Made by a program: the position numbers and the translations under genes. Below, piece after piece: positions 5,652 through 12,521 of a DNA stretch of 14,351 bases (positions are counted from its first letter, which is position 1; each line of letters begins with the position of its first letter). The notes under the pieces were generated by a model. It did not search any database and was not told where the DNA came from. It saw only the letters and a program-made list of their open reading frames with translations. This DNA is from PNAI01 sp964575715 (GTDB lineage: Bacteria; Pseudomonadota; Alphaproteobacteria; Rhizobiales; Xanthobacteraceae), in assembly GCA_964575715.1 (NCBI GenBank), contig CAZNSG010000364.1, positions 1 through 14,351 of the forward strand, written 5' to 3'.

Positions 5652-8003
5652 ATGCAACGGGCATTTATTGGTCGCTCCGTGCACCGTCTGGAGGACCAAC
5701 CGCTGGTCACCGGTCGGGGACGTTTCGCGGCAGACGTCAGCTTTGCACACCAACTTCACATGCGTGTGGTTCGCTCAACGCATGCGCATGGAAAAATCCG
5801 GTCCATCGACATTGACGCGGCTCTTCGAGAGCCCAGCGTCGTCGCCGTATGGACATCGAACGACACCCGCGACATTCCACCAATCGATTTTCGGGAAGGC
5901 CGCATCGAGCAATACGAGCCGTATCGTCAGCCGATTTTAGCGACGGAATACGTTCGCTATGTCGGCGAACCGGTGGCGGCCGTGTTCGCCGAGAGCGCCT
6001 ATATTGCCGAAGATGCGGCCGATCTGGTTGTCCTCGAGATCGAAGACTTGCCCGTCATTCTCGCTCCAGATCAATCACCTGCCGAATTCATGCCGGGCTT
6101 TCTCACGGAAGCGGCCGTCATCGACAAGGGATTCGGCGATGTCGAAGCGGGCTTCCGAGCCGCAAACGCTGTTATCGACCTCGAGCTGAAGATTGGCCGC
6201 CATTCCGGTGTGCCATTGGAAACGCGCGGCGCGATTGCCCGGCACGACACTGTTCGAGACATTCTCGAAATGCACGGCGCGGCGAAGGTGCCGCACAGAA
6301 CCCGTGACTTGCTGGCCCGCACTCTCAATCGCAGCCCTTCGTCGGTTCATCTCATTGAGGGACACACCGGCGGAGGATTTGGAATCCGTGGAGAATTGTA
6401 TCCGGAAGATGTGCTGGTCTGCCTCGCGGCGTTGCGCATTGGACGTCCGGTCAAGTGGATTGAAGACCGGCGCGAGCATTTGATTGCGGCCAATCATTCG
6501 CGAGAGCAGATTCATCGCCTGCGCGTTGCGATTGATGCGGCGGGCCGTATTCTTGCGCTGGAAGATGAATTCTTCCATGCACAAGGCGCGTATATCCGCA
6601 CTCATGGATCACGCGTCGTCGATATGACGGCCGGCATGTTGCCGGGTCCTTACAAGGTACCGGCCTATCGAGCGCTCGGGCATTTTCGCCTGACAAACAA
6701 GACGCCGGCCGCGACCTATCGCGCGCCGGGGCGGTTCGAAAGCACGTTTGTGCGCGAGAGAATGATGGACGCTATCGCGCACCGACTCAAGCTTGATCCG
6801 ATCGAAGTGCGCCGCGTCAATCTGATTGCGAAAAGCGAAATGCCGTTCGAGCGGCCCACCGATACGCTCGGCGAAAAGATCATTTACGATTCGGGAGACT
6901 ATGCTGGCCTTCTGGACAAAACGCTTGCGGCATTGGACTGGCCTGCGCTGCAGGACAATTTGCGCAACCGGAGGTCAAAAGGCGAGGCTGTCGGGGTCGG
7001 CCTTGCGATGTTCGTCGAGAAGAGCGGAATTGGTCCGGCTGACGGCACCAAGGTAACCGTCGACACGGCCGGTGCGGTGGAGTTGATCACCGGTGGCGCG
7101 TCGCTGGGGCAGGGATTCGAAACGGCGATGGCGCAGATTTGTGCCGATGCGCTCGGCGTTGACTACAAAACGATCAAGGTCATTCACGGGCGCACGGATT
7201 TGATTGCACATGGGATCGGCGCACATTCTTCGCGCGCGTCGGTCATGACGGGGTCGGCGACACATATTGCAGCTACAAAGGTGCGGCTAAAGGCGCTGCA
7301 AGTGGCGAGTGAATTCATGCAGCTTCCGGTCCAGGAGCTTGATGTCGTGGACGGACATGTTGTCCCCAAAAGCGATCATGCCGCCTCGCCGTCTATAAGC
7401 TTGGCCGAGATCGCGCAGATGATCGCCCCTACGTCGCGCAATCGCGGCGACCATGAGCCGGGATTGACGGCCGAAGGCTGGTTTTTCACCGATCACATGG
7501 TTTTTCCTTACGGCATTCATGTGGCGGTTGTCAGGGTGGACCGCGACACGGGTGCCGTTGATGTCGAACGCTATCTGGTTGCCTACGATGTCGGCCGTGC
7601 CATAAATCCGATGATGATCGAAGGCCAAATTGCCGGGGGACTGGCGCAAGGCATCGGCGGCGCGCTGTTTGAAGAATTTACCTACGATCAGCGCGGTGAG
7701 CCGCTATCGGTCACATTTGCCGATTACGTCATGATAACGGCGAAGGAAATGCCGCCGGTCAAAATCCTCATTTGCGAGGACGCGCCGAGCCCGCGCAACC
7801 CGCTTGGTATCAAGGGTGCAGGTGAGGCCGGCACAAACGGGGTCGGGGCTGCAATCGCCGCCGCAATCGATCAGGCGATCGGCGTGCCCGGCGCAATCAT
7901 CGAACTGCCGGTGACGCCTCAACGCATGAAGGCAATCCTGATGCAGAAATCATCGGTAGCGCCGCCGAGCAGTGAACGAATGCCCGGAATGACGCTCAAA
8001 TGA
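5652..8003 (+). CDS. Molybdenum hydroxylase, molybdopterin-binding large subunit (CoxL/xanthine dehydrogenase family)
   Basis: 783 residues, normal for the separate large subunit of three-subunit molybdenum hydroxylases (about 760-800), which hydroxylate aldehydes or aromatic N-heterocycles with oxygen from water. Seen in order: an N-terminal a/b-hammerhead region with GRSVHRLEDQPLVTGRGRF, substrate/cofactor loop YRAPGR (356-361), cofactor motif GQGFETAMAQI, and C-terminal GIKGAGEAG carrying the catalytic base Glu725. The loop lacks the AYRCSFR cysteine of true CO dehydrogenase, so CO is not the substrate. The ATG at 5652 has AGGA five bases before it; a GTG one codon upstream is less likely. 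Its stop overlaps the next start as ATGA, normally translational coupling to the FAD subunit, but that gene is truncated and no 2Fe-2S gene is adjacent. As it stands the subunit has no complete local partner set. Confidence 0.93.
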   Translation: MQRAFIGRSVHRLEDQPLVTGRGRFAADVSFAHQLHMRVVRSTHAHGKIRSIDIDAALREPSVVAVWTSNDTRDIPPIDFREGRIEQYEPYRQPILATEYVRYVGEPVAAVFAESAYIAEDAADLVVLEIEDLPVILAPDQSPAEFMPGFLTEAAVIDKGFGDVEAGFRAANAVIDLELKIGRHSGVPLETRGAIARHDTVRDILEMHGAAKVPHRTRDLLARTLNRSPSSVHLIEGHTGGGFGIRGELYPEDVLVCLAALRIGRPVKWIEDRREHLIAANHSREQIHRLRVAIDAAGRILALEDEFFHAQGAYIRTHGSRVVDMTAGMLPGPYKVPAYRALGHFRLTNKTPAATYRAPGRFESTFVRERMMDAIAHRLKLDPIEVRRVNLIAKSEMPFERPTDTLGEKIIYDSGDYAGLLDKTLAALDWPALQDNLRNRRSKGEAVGVGLAMFVEKSGIGPADGTKVTVDTAGAVELITGGASLGQGFETAMAQICADALGVDYKTIKVIHGRTDLIAHGIGAHSSRASVMTGSATHIAATKVRLKALQVASEFMQLPVQELDVVDGHVVPKSDHAASPSISLAEIAQMIAPTSRNRGDHEPGLTAEGWFFTDHMVFPYGIHVAVVRVDRDTGAVDVERYLVAYDVGRAINPMMIEGQIAGGLAQGIGGALFEEFTYDQRGEPLSVTFADYVMITAKEMPPVKILICEDAPSPRNPLGIKGAGEAGTNGVGAAIAAAIDQAIGVPGAIIELPVTPQRMKAILMQKSSVAPPSSERMPGMTLK

Positions 8004-8161
8004 AACCCGCTCCGTTTCACTATCACGCGCCGAAGACAATCGACGAAGCCGTCTCAATTCTGGCTGAGGTCGCACCGCACGACGGCCGTGTCTTGGCGGG
8101 AGGGCAGACGCTGGTGCCGGTCATGGCGTTTCGGGCTGCGACCTTCACGCATCGTCCCTGA
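8000..8161 (+). pseudogene. Truncated FAD-binding subunit (CoxM/CutM-type) of a molybdenum hydroxylase
   Basis: The ATG at 8000-8002 overlaps the large-subunit stop by ATGA. It opens a 53-codon frame starting MKPAPFHYHAPKTIDEAV and reaching the FAD-binding motif AGGQTLVPVMAFR (33-45). This matches the N-terminus of the medium subunit, normally about 270-290 residues, which passes electrons from the 2Fe-2S centres to an acceptor through FAD. After FRA the frame degenerates and stops. Skipping one base at about 8134 gives FRLRPSRIV, reminiscent of the normal continuation. Only 195 bp remain before the dioxygenase gene, so about 220 codons are missing and a simple sequencing frameshift cannot explain it. 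A weak echo of the family's ALGAV motif lies near 8283-8345. The product cannot be a working flavoprotein. Confidence 0.85.
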
Positions 8162-8174
8162 TTGCGGCCGTGCG

Positions 8175-8201
8175 ATCGTAATTACCGCAAGCAATCGTAA
8201 T
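8175..8201. repeat. Short direct repeats (ATCGTAAT x2) upstream of the dioxygenase gene
   Basis: ATCGTAAT occurs at 8175-8182 and 8194-8201, 19 bp apart, just past the truncated FAD-subunit frame. They could be a regulatory pair for the dioxygenase gene 155 bp further on, or chance repeats in decayed coding sequence. No promoter hexamers stand out beside them. Confidence 0.3.
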
Positions 8202-8252
8202 CGGTATTTCGACCATCGTGTCCTCGCTGAATGATTTTCACCGTATGTGTTT

Positions 8253-8290
8253 CTTGTTGCGTCGAGAAGGGTGCTTGTTGCGATGTCGAG
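8253..8290. repeat. Imperfect tandem repeat (CTTGTTGCG ... TCGAG) in the dioxygenase leader
   Basis: CTTGTTGCG is present at 8253-8261 and 8274-8282, 21 bp apart, and each copy is followed by TCGAG (8262-8266 and 8286-8290). Two copies two helical turns apart could be binding sites or a small tandem duplication. The rest of the 195-bp spacer (8162-8356) holds no supported gene. Confidence 0.35.
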
Positions 8291-8356
8291 GGCGCGTTAG
8301 CCTTGCCTTGGGGGCGGTCGGAACGAAATTGCCGCTGACAGGAAACGGAGACCGCT

Positions 8357-9415
8357 ATGATGTCAACTGTGATCGGCGGCGCCATGCTGCCACATGCGCC
8401 TCAATTTTTCACGATGCCGGAAACCGAGGATAAGCAGAATGTCGAGCACGTCCGTGCAGTCGCAGCCGATATTGGCGCGAAGTTGAAGGCGCTTAAGCCC
8501 GACCTTTGGATCATTTTCTCCAACGACCATGCAGAACAGTTCTTCCACAATGTCTGCCCGGCATTCACTATTCATGTGGGCGGCGAGGCGAACGGTGAAT
8601 TCGCCGGACGTAAGTTTCATTGGAAGATCCCGAGCGAAATCGGTTTTGAAATCGTGCGGCAGCTTTACCGGCAGGGATTTGATCCTGCCTTCACCAGCAC
8701 CGCCAAGATTGACTACGCCATCGGCATCCCGCTGACCCATATCGGGCTCACCGATCCTGTGCTGCCAATTTTCGTCAACGCCTATCTGCCGCCGCAGCCG
8801 ACCATGGAACGCTGCTATGCGTTCGGTCAGGCGGTGGCACGCACCGTCACGCAGCTCGGCTTAAAAACCGTCATCCTGTCGAGCGGCGGTATGTCGCATT
8901 TCCCAGGCACAGACCGCTATTCAAATCCAGAGCTTGATTGGGACAAACGCGTGCTGGAACAGCTCGCCGCGGGAAAGCTGAAGTCATTGATTGGCTATGA
9001 CGAGGCTGAACTCGACGACAAAGGCAACATCGAATTGCGCTGCTGGGCCTGCGCTGCCGGCGCACTCGGGGAGCGTAAACCCGATATTGTGTCATTTGAT
9101 CCGAGTTGGCATCACAATTACGCCTCGCTCGGCTGGATCGGCAGCGCAGTAAGCGATCATACCGCGCACTATCCCTCGATCAGACCGGAGCTGGTGGAGC
9201 TGACCGCAGCGTTACATAGTCTCGCGCATGATGCAAAAATGCGTGCGCAATTTATCGCCGATGCGCCGGGATACGCCGACCGGTTCGGTTTGCCGCCGGA
9301 TCAGCGCGAGGCATTGATCAAGCTTGACCTGCCGGCCATTGTAAAGATGGGGGCGCATCCACTCGTGCCGTTTCTGGCGCAGCTCCAATTGCAGCGGATG
9401 CGCGCGCAGCGCTGA
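8357..9415 (+). CDS. Class III extradiol ring-cleavage dioxygenase, LigB-type with fused LigA-like C-terminus
   Basis: 352 residues. Residues 1 to about 275 are a LigB-type catalytic domain, which uses Fe(II) and O2 to open a catecholic ring next to the hydroxyls. Likely iron ligands, by analogy with protocatechuate 4,5-dioxygenase, are His13 (MLPHAPQF), His58 (FSNDHAEQF) and Glu225 (NIELRCW), with the acid/base His180 in SGGMSH. From about 285 the sequence (FIADAPGYADRFGLPPDQREAL...MGAHPLVPFL) resembles the small LigA subunit, so the two subunits are fused as in gallate dioxygenases, though this protein is shorter than those (about 420). The start ATG at 8357 has GGAG six bases upstream; the next codon is also ATG. 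It follows the truncated FAD subunit on the same strand and converges on the UbiD-like gene. The substrate is unknown; a dihydroxy- or trihydroxy-aromatic or hydroxypyridine is plausible. Confidence 0.9.
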   Translation: MMSTVIGGAMLPHAPQFFTMPETEDKQNVEHVRAVAADIGAKLKALKPDLWIIFSNDHAEQFFHNVCPAFTIHVGGEANGEFAGRKFHWKIPSEIGFEIVRQLYRQGFDPAFTSTAKIDYAIGIPLTHIGLTDPVLPIFVNAYLPPQPTMERCYAFGQAVARTVTQLGLKTVILSSGGMSHFPGTDRYSNPELDWDKRVLEQLAAGKLKSLIGYDEAELDDKGNIELRCWACAAGALGERKPDIVSFDPSWHHNYASLGWIGSAVSDHTAHYPSIRPELVELTAALHSLAHDAKMRAQFIADAPGYADRFGLPPDQREALIKLDLPAIVKMGAHPLVPFLAQLQLQRMRAQR

Positions 9416-9437
9416 CCTTTCACGACTTTGTCTGCCG

Positions 9438-10871
9438 CTAGAATCCTTTTGGCAATTCGCGCTCAAATTTCTTCCGGATACGGTCGTCGAGGGCTGCGCT
9501 CGAACGGGCAACGATGGGAAAGGTCTTTTTGCGCTTGAACGGGATGCAAGCATCGATCACCACGCGCGAATTCCGCCGGTCGGTGTCGCCGTCGTAGCAC
9601 ATGGGGTCGAGGCCCGAGCTCCAGCCACCGTGGATGATGTCGACCTGCTCGCGTGGATCGCAACGCGTGCACATCGCCCAGATCACGTCGTTGAAATTGG
9701 TCGGATCAATGTCGTCGTCAACGACGATCGTCCAGCGATTGCAATAAGCACCGGCGTGACAATGCGATGCAACCATACCGGCCTGCTTCGCGTGTCCGCC
9801 ATACAGCTGTTTGATTGAGATTGTCAGCATGAACCGGCTGCCACCGGCTTCATGTGCCCATACGCCCTTGACCTCAGGAATACCTGCGGCCTCAAGCTGA
9901 TTCCACACCGCACCACAACGATAGGTTCCTAAATAGAAGGTGTTGTCATTCGGTGGCACGCCTGGAATTGCACCCAGAAGAATGGGATCGTTCCGGTGCA
10001 TCATGGTGTCGATGCGGATCGCCGGTTCGGGTCGGCTCCCGCCGGCGTAGTACCCTGTCCATTCGCCGAGTGGCCCTTCTTGAACGTTATCGTCGGGATG
10101 AATCATGCCTTCGAATGCAATTTCAGCATTGGACGGCACCGGCAATCCGGTCTTCGGCATATTGATGACTTCAATCGGCTCCCCGAGAATGCCGCCGGCA
10201 GCTTCCAATTCATTTTTGCCGTAGGGTATTTCCAACCCACCGAGCATAAAAAGGGCTGGATGAAGGCCGACGATCACGGCGACGGGACAGGGTTTACCGC
10301 GGTCGTGGTACTTGCCCATGATGATGCGGCCATGCTTACCCGGCGACATCATCACACTCGCTGTCTTTGGACCTTGGGTCTGTATCCGGTAAGTGCCGTA
10401 ATTGATCCAGCCGGAGTCGGGATCTTTCATCACAACCAGACAGGCGGTGCCAATGAAGTGGCCGCCGTCGTGTTCGTGCCAGATCGGCGTCGGAATCTTT
10501 TCGAGGTTAATCTTGTCGCCTTCCAGCACGTTTTCAAGGAGCGGGCCGCCGTTGACGGCCTTTGGTTCGTGCGAAGGCGCCTTCTTCATGTAATTACGCC
10601 ACCATTGGATCAGCTCCATTTCGGACGAATGGGCTGGAATTCCAAGCGCAATGTTGATGCGCGGTATGGAAGTCAGGATGTTGGCAAGTACCCGGTGGCC
10701 TTTCGGGAATCCGGGGACTTCATCGAACATCACCGCTGGGTTCCCCATTTGGCGCTGATAGATGTCGACGATGCCGCCGATTTCTTCTTTCGGTTCAGCT
10801 CCATTGATGAATTTCAACTCACCCGCCGCCTTGACCCCTTCTATCCAATCCCGCAGATCTTTGTTCGCCAT
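9438..10871 (-). CDS. UbiD-family prenylated-FMN-dependent (de)carboxylase
   Basis: 477 residues from the ATG at 10869-10871, which has GAGGA six bases upstream; a 26-codon upstream extension in the same frame lacks family sequence and is rejected. UbiD enzymes reversibly decarboxylate aromatic or alpha,beta-unsaturated acids using prenylated FMN and a divalent metal. Visible marks are NYGTYR (157-162), giving the conserved Arg162, and EGPLGEWTGYY (265-275), whose Glu265 and Glu270 complete the E-R-E catalytic set as in the EGPFGE motif of Fdc1. The length agrees with UbiD (about 490). The UbiX prenyltransferase needed for the cofactor is not in the window. It is last in the leftward set after the second Bug receptor (79 bp, with a hairpin between) and ends 22 bp from the convergent dioxygenase gene. 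A role in decarboxylating the ring before cleavage is inferred. Confidence 0.93.
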   Translation of the reverse strand: MANKDLRDWIEGVKAAGELKFINGAEPKEEIGGIVDIYQRQMGNPAVMFDEVPGFPKGHRVLANILTSIPRINIALGIPAHSSEMELIQWWRNYMKKAPSHEPKAVNGGPLLENVLEGDKINLEKIPTPIWHEHDGGHFIGTACLVVMKDPDSGWINYGTYRIQTQGPKTASVMMSPGKHGRIIMGKYHDRGKPCPVAVIVGLHPALFMLGGLEIPYGKNELEAAGGILGEPIEVINMPKTGLPVPSNAEIAFEGMIHPDDNVQEGPLGEWTGYYAGGSRPEPAIRIDTMMHRNDPILLGAIPGVPPNDNTFYLGTYRCGAVWNQLEAAGIPEVKGVWAHEAGGSRFMLTISIKQLYGGHAKQAGMVASHCHAGAYCNRWTIVVDDDIDPTNFNDVIWAMCTRCDPREQVDIIHGGWSSGLDPMCYDGDTDRRNSRVVIDACIPFKRKKTFPIVARSSAALDDRIRKKFERELPKGF

Positions 10872-10888
10872 TGCTTGTCCTCGATCTT

Positions 10889-10932
10889 TTTGGGCCAAAG
10901 TAAACTTCGACGCTGAGTGTGCGTGGCCCAAA
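10889..10932 (-). promoter_or_regulatory. Intercistronic hairpin between the Bug receptor and UbiD-like genes
   Basis: TTTGGGCCA (10889-10897) and TGGCCCAAA (10924-10932) are perfect 9-base complements separated by 26 bases. In the leftward transcript the stem follows the Bug stop by about 18 bases and ends about 8 bases before the UbiD ribosome binding site. It is followed by A residues, not U, so it is not a classical terminator. It may stabilise or separate the receptor part of the mRNA, which would favour more receptor than enzyme (inference). Confidence 0.5.
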
Positions 10933-10950
10933 TGCCTGCCGCGCTCCAAA

Positions 10951-11940
10951 TCAATTTGATTGAAGTCCTACTGCCTTTACCAGCCTGGCGTTCACGTCGA
11001 TTTCCCTCTTGAACTGCTCTTCAAACGCCCGCGCGGTTATTGGCGTCGGAGATCCCCCGGTGTTCTTGAGCCGATCGCGCACACTCGGCGTTTCCAGTGC
11101 CTTGATAATCTCCTGATTCAGACGATCCACGATCGGGCGCGGAGTTGCGGAGGGGGCGAACACGCCAACCCAGAATTCATAATCGGAATTGGCGAAACCT
11201 GCCTCGGTTGTCGTCGGTACGTCCGGCAGCGAAATTCCACGCTTCGCACTTGCCACCGCCAGCGCCTGAAGCTTTCCGTCTGCGATCAGGGACATCGCGG
11301 GCGCCGCGGGAGACATATAGAAATCAAGGCGTCCCGCCATCACTTCAGTGAGCACCTCGGGCGCGCCCTTGAAGGGTACATAAAGGCCCTCGAAGCCTGC
11401 GGCCAGCCGGAATCGTTCCGCAGCGAGATGTGTAGCGTCGCCTCGTCCGCCCGACCCATATGTAATTGAGCCCGGCTTTGCTTTTGCGGCGGCGACGAAG
11501 TCGTGAACCGACTTGTATCCCTTGGCGGGTGAGACGACCATCACAAGCGGGACGTTCGCGAGCGAGCCCACGGCGGTCAGATCGTTCTGTACGCTAAAGG
11601 GAAGGTTTGCCATCGTCGATGGCACGACAGCGAGTGCGGATCCCGCGACCAGGATCGTGTAACCGTCGGGATCGGATTTCGCGACAGCGCCGGCGCCGAG
11701 CGTTTGCGATGCACCCGACCGGTTTTCAATCACGACGGTCTGGCCGATCTGTTTGGAGACCTGGTCAAAAACCAAACGCGCCACAATGTCGATGGCGCTG
11801 CCGGCCGTAAGCGGAACGATCACGCGAATAGGCTGCTTCGTCGGCCATGCCTGGGCATGCGACGACGAGGGAGCCGCGACGAGCAAGCCCGCAAGAAAGC
11901 CTGCAATTACGGTCAGAGTGAAATGCCGTCGAGTGTTCAC
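10951..11940 (-). CDS. Second tripartite tricarboxylate transporter (Bug/TctC) periplasmic solute receptor
   Basis: 329 residues beginning at a GTG (11938-11940) with a strong GGAGG six bases upstream. The signal peptide has an arginine pair (RR at 4-5), hydrophobic core LTVIAGFLAGLLVAA and a cleavage site near SHAQA, about residue 29-31, followed by the family's WPTKQPIRVIVPL. Other Bug features are DIVARLV, IENRSGA, DGYTI and the GVFAPSATPRPIVDRLN region near the C-terminus. It binds a solute, probably a carboxylate, in the periplasm. It is clearly diverged from the receptor at 4321-5316, so a different ligand is likely and recent duplication is not. It sits 91 bp after the 2Fe-2S subunit and 79 bp before the UbiD-like gene, all leftward, consistent with uptake and oxidation of one substrate. 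Confidence 0.93.
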   Translation of the reverse strand: MNTRRHFTLTVIAGFLAGLLVAAPSSSHAQAWPTKQPIRVIVPLTAGSAIDIVARLVFDQVSKQIGQTVVIENRSGASQTLGAGAVAKSDPDGYTILVAGSALAVVPSTMANLPFSVQNDLTAVGSLANVPLVMVVSPAKGYKSVHDFVAAAKAKPGSITYGSGGRGDATHLAAERFRLAAGFEGLYVPFKGAPEVLTEVMAGRLDFYMSPAAPAMSLIADGKLQALAVASAKRGISLPDVPTTTEAGFANSDYEFWVGVFAPSATPRPIVDRLNQEIIKALETPSVRDRLKNTGGSPTPITARAFEEQFKREIDVNARLVKAVGLQSN

Positions 11941-11966
11941 GTCTCACCTCCAAGAATTCACCAACC

Positions 11967-11984
11967 TATCGAACGAGCTCGATA
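11967..11984. repeat. Small inverted repeat upstream of the second Bug receptor
   Basis: TATCGA (11967-11972) and TCGATA (11979-11984) flank six bases, in the 91-bp gap between the 2Fe-2S subunit and the Bug gene, about 16 bases beyond its ribosome binding site. It could be an internal operator or a weak hairpin. The arms are short enough for chance. Confidence 0.3.
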
Positions 11985-12031
11985 ATCTAGAATGCGCGCA
12001 ATTACAAAACTAAGCTAGCGCCATCGTTGCA

Positions 12032-12520
12032 TCAATTTGCCCCATGCGCTCTACGTTTCCGTGCGGCAAGTTTCACCGCTTCGATGATCTCGGGATATGC
12101 CGCGCACCGGCACAGATTGCCGGTCAAGTAGTGTGCGATCTGATCGTCGGTTGGTTCCGGATGTTCGTCAAGCAATTGCGACGCCATGATGATGAATCCG
12201 GACGTACAGTACCCGCATTGGAACGCGCCCATCTCGATGAACGCCTCTTGCACTGGGCTTAGTTGGTTTGAAGCGTCAAATCCCTCGATCGTGGCCACGT
12301 CTGCGCCATCGATGAATGACGCGAGATAAAGGCAGCCGGAAACCGCGCTACCGTTTACGAGCACAGTGCAGCAGCCGCATAACCCTTGGCCGCAAGACTC
12401 GCGCGCACCCGTAAGACCAAATTGCACCTGCAGAAGTTCAATGAGGTTATGGTGCGGTTCCGCGTATGCAGTGACGGGAGCACCATTGAGAGTAAAATTT
12501 ATGGCGCGCTGCACACTCAT
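12032..12520 (-). CDS. Molybdenum hydroxylase 2Fe-2S subunit (CoxS/XDH small-subunit type)
   Basis: 162 residues, the normal size for the small subunit that relays electrons from molybdopterin to FAD through two [2Fe-2S] clusters. The plant-ferredoxin-type cluster has Cys43, Cys48, Cys51 and Cys63 (SCGQGLCGCCTVLVNG, with an extra Cys50). The second, alpha-helical cluster has Cys102 and Cys105 (FQCGYCTSGF) and Cys137 and Cys139 (NLCRCAAYPEI). The ATG at 12518-12520 has GGAGG seven bases upstream; an in-frame start at 12556 adds an Arg-rich stretch encoded over the end of the large-subunit gene and is rejected. One base separates it from the large-subunit stop, so the pair is translated together. 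No FAD subunit follows; it may lie upstream, beyond the window. Confidence 0.95.
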   Translation of the reverse strand: MSVQRAINFTLNGAPVTAYAEPHHNLIELLQVQFGLTGARESCGQGLCGCCTVLVNGSAVSGCLYLASFIDGADVATIEGFDASNQLSPVQEAFIEMGAFQCGYCTSGFIIMASQLLDEHPEPTDDQIAHYLTGNLCRCAAYPEIIEAVKLAARKRRAHGAN

Positions 12521-12521
12521 G

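Noticed and set aside
9996..10916. 306-codon plus-strand open frame
   Set aside because: Antisense to the UbiD-family gene; no recognisable motif.
10872..10949. Longer start for the UbiD-like gene
   Set aside because: The 26 extra residues show no family similarity, contain the intercistronic hairpin, and the internal ATG has a good ribosome binding site.
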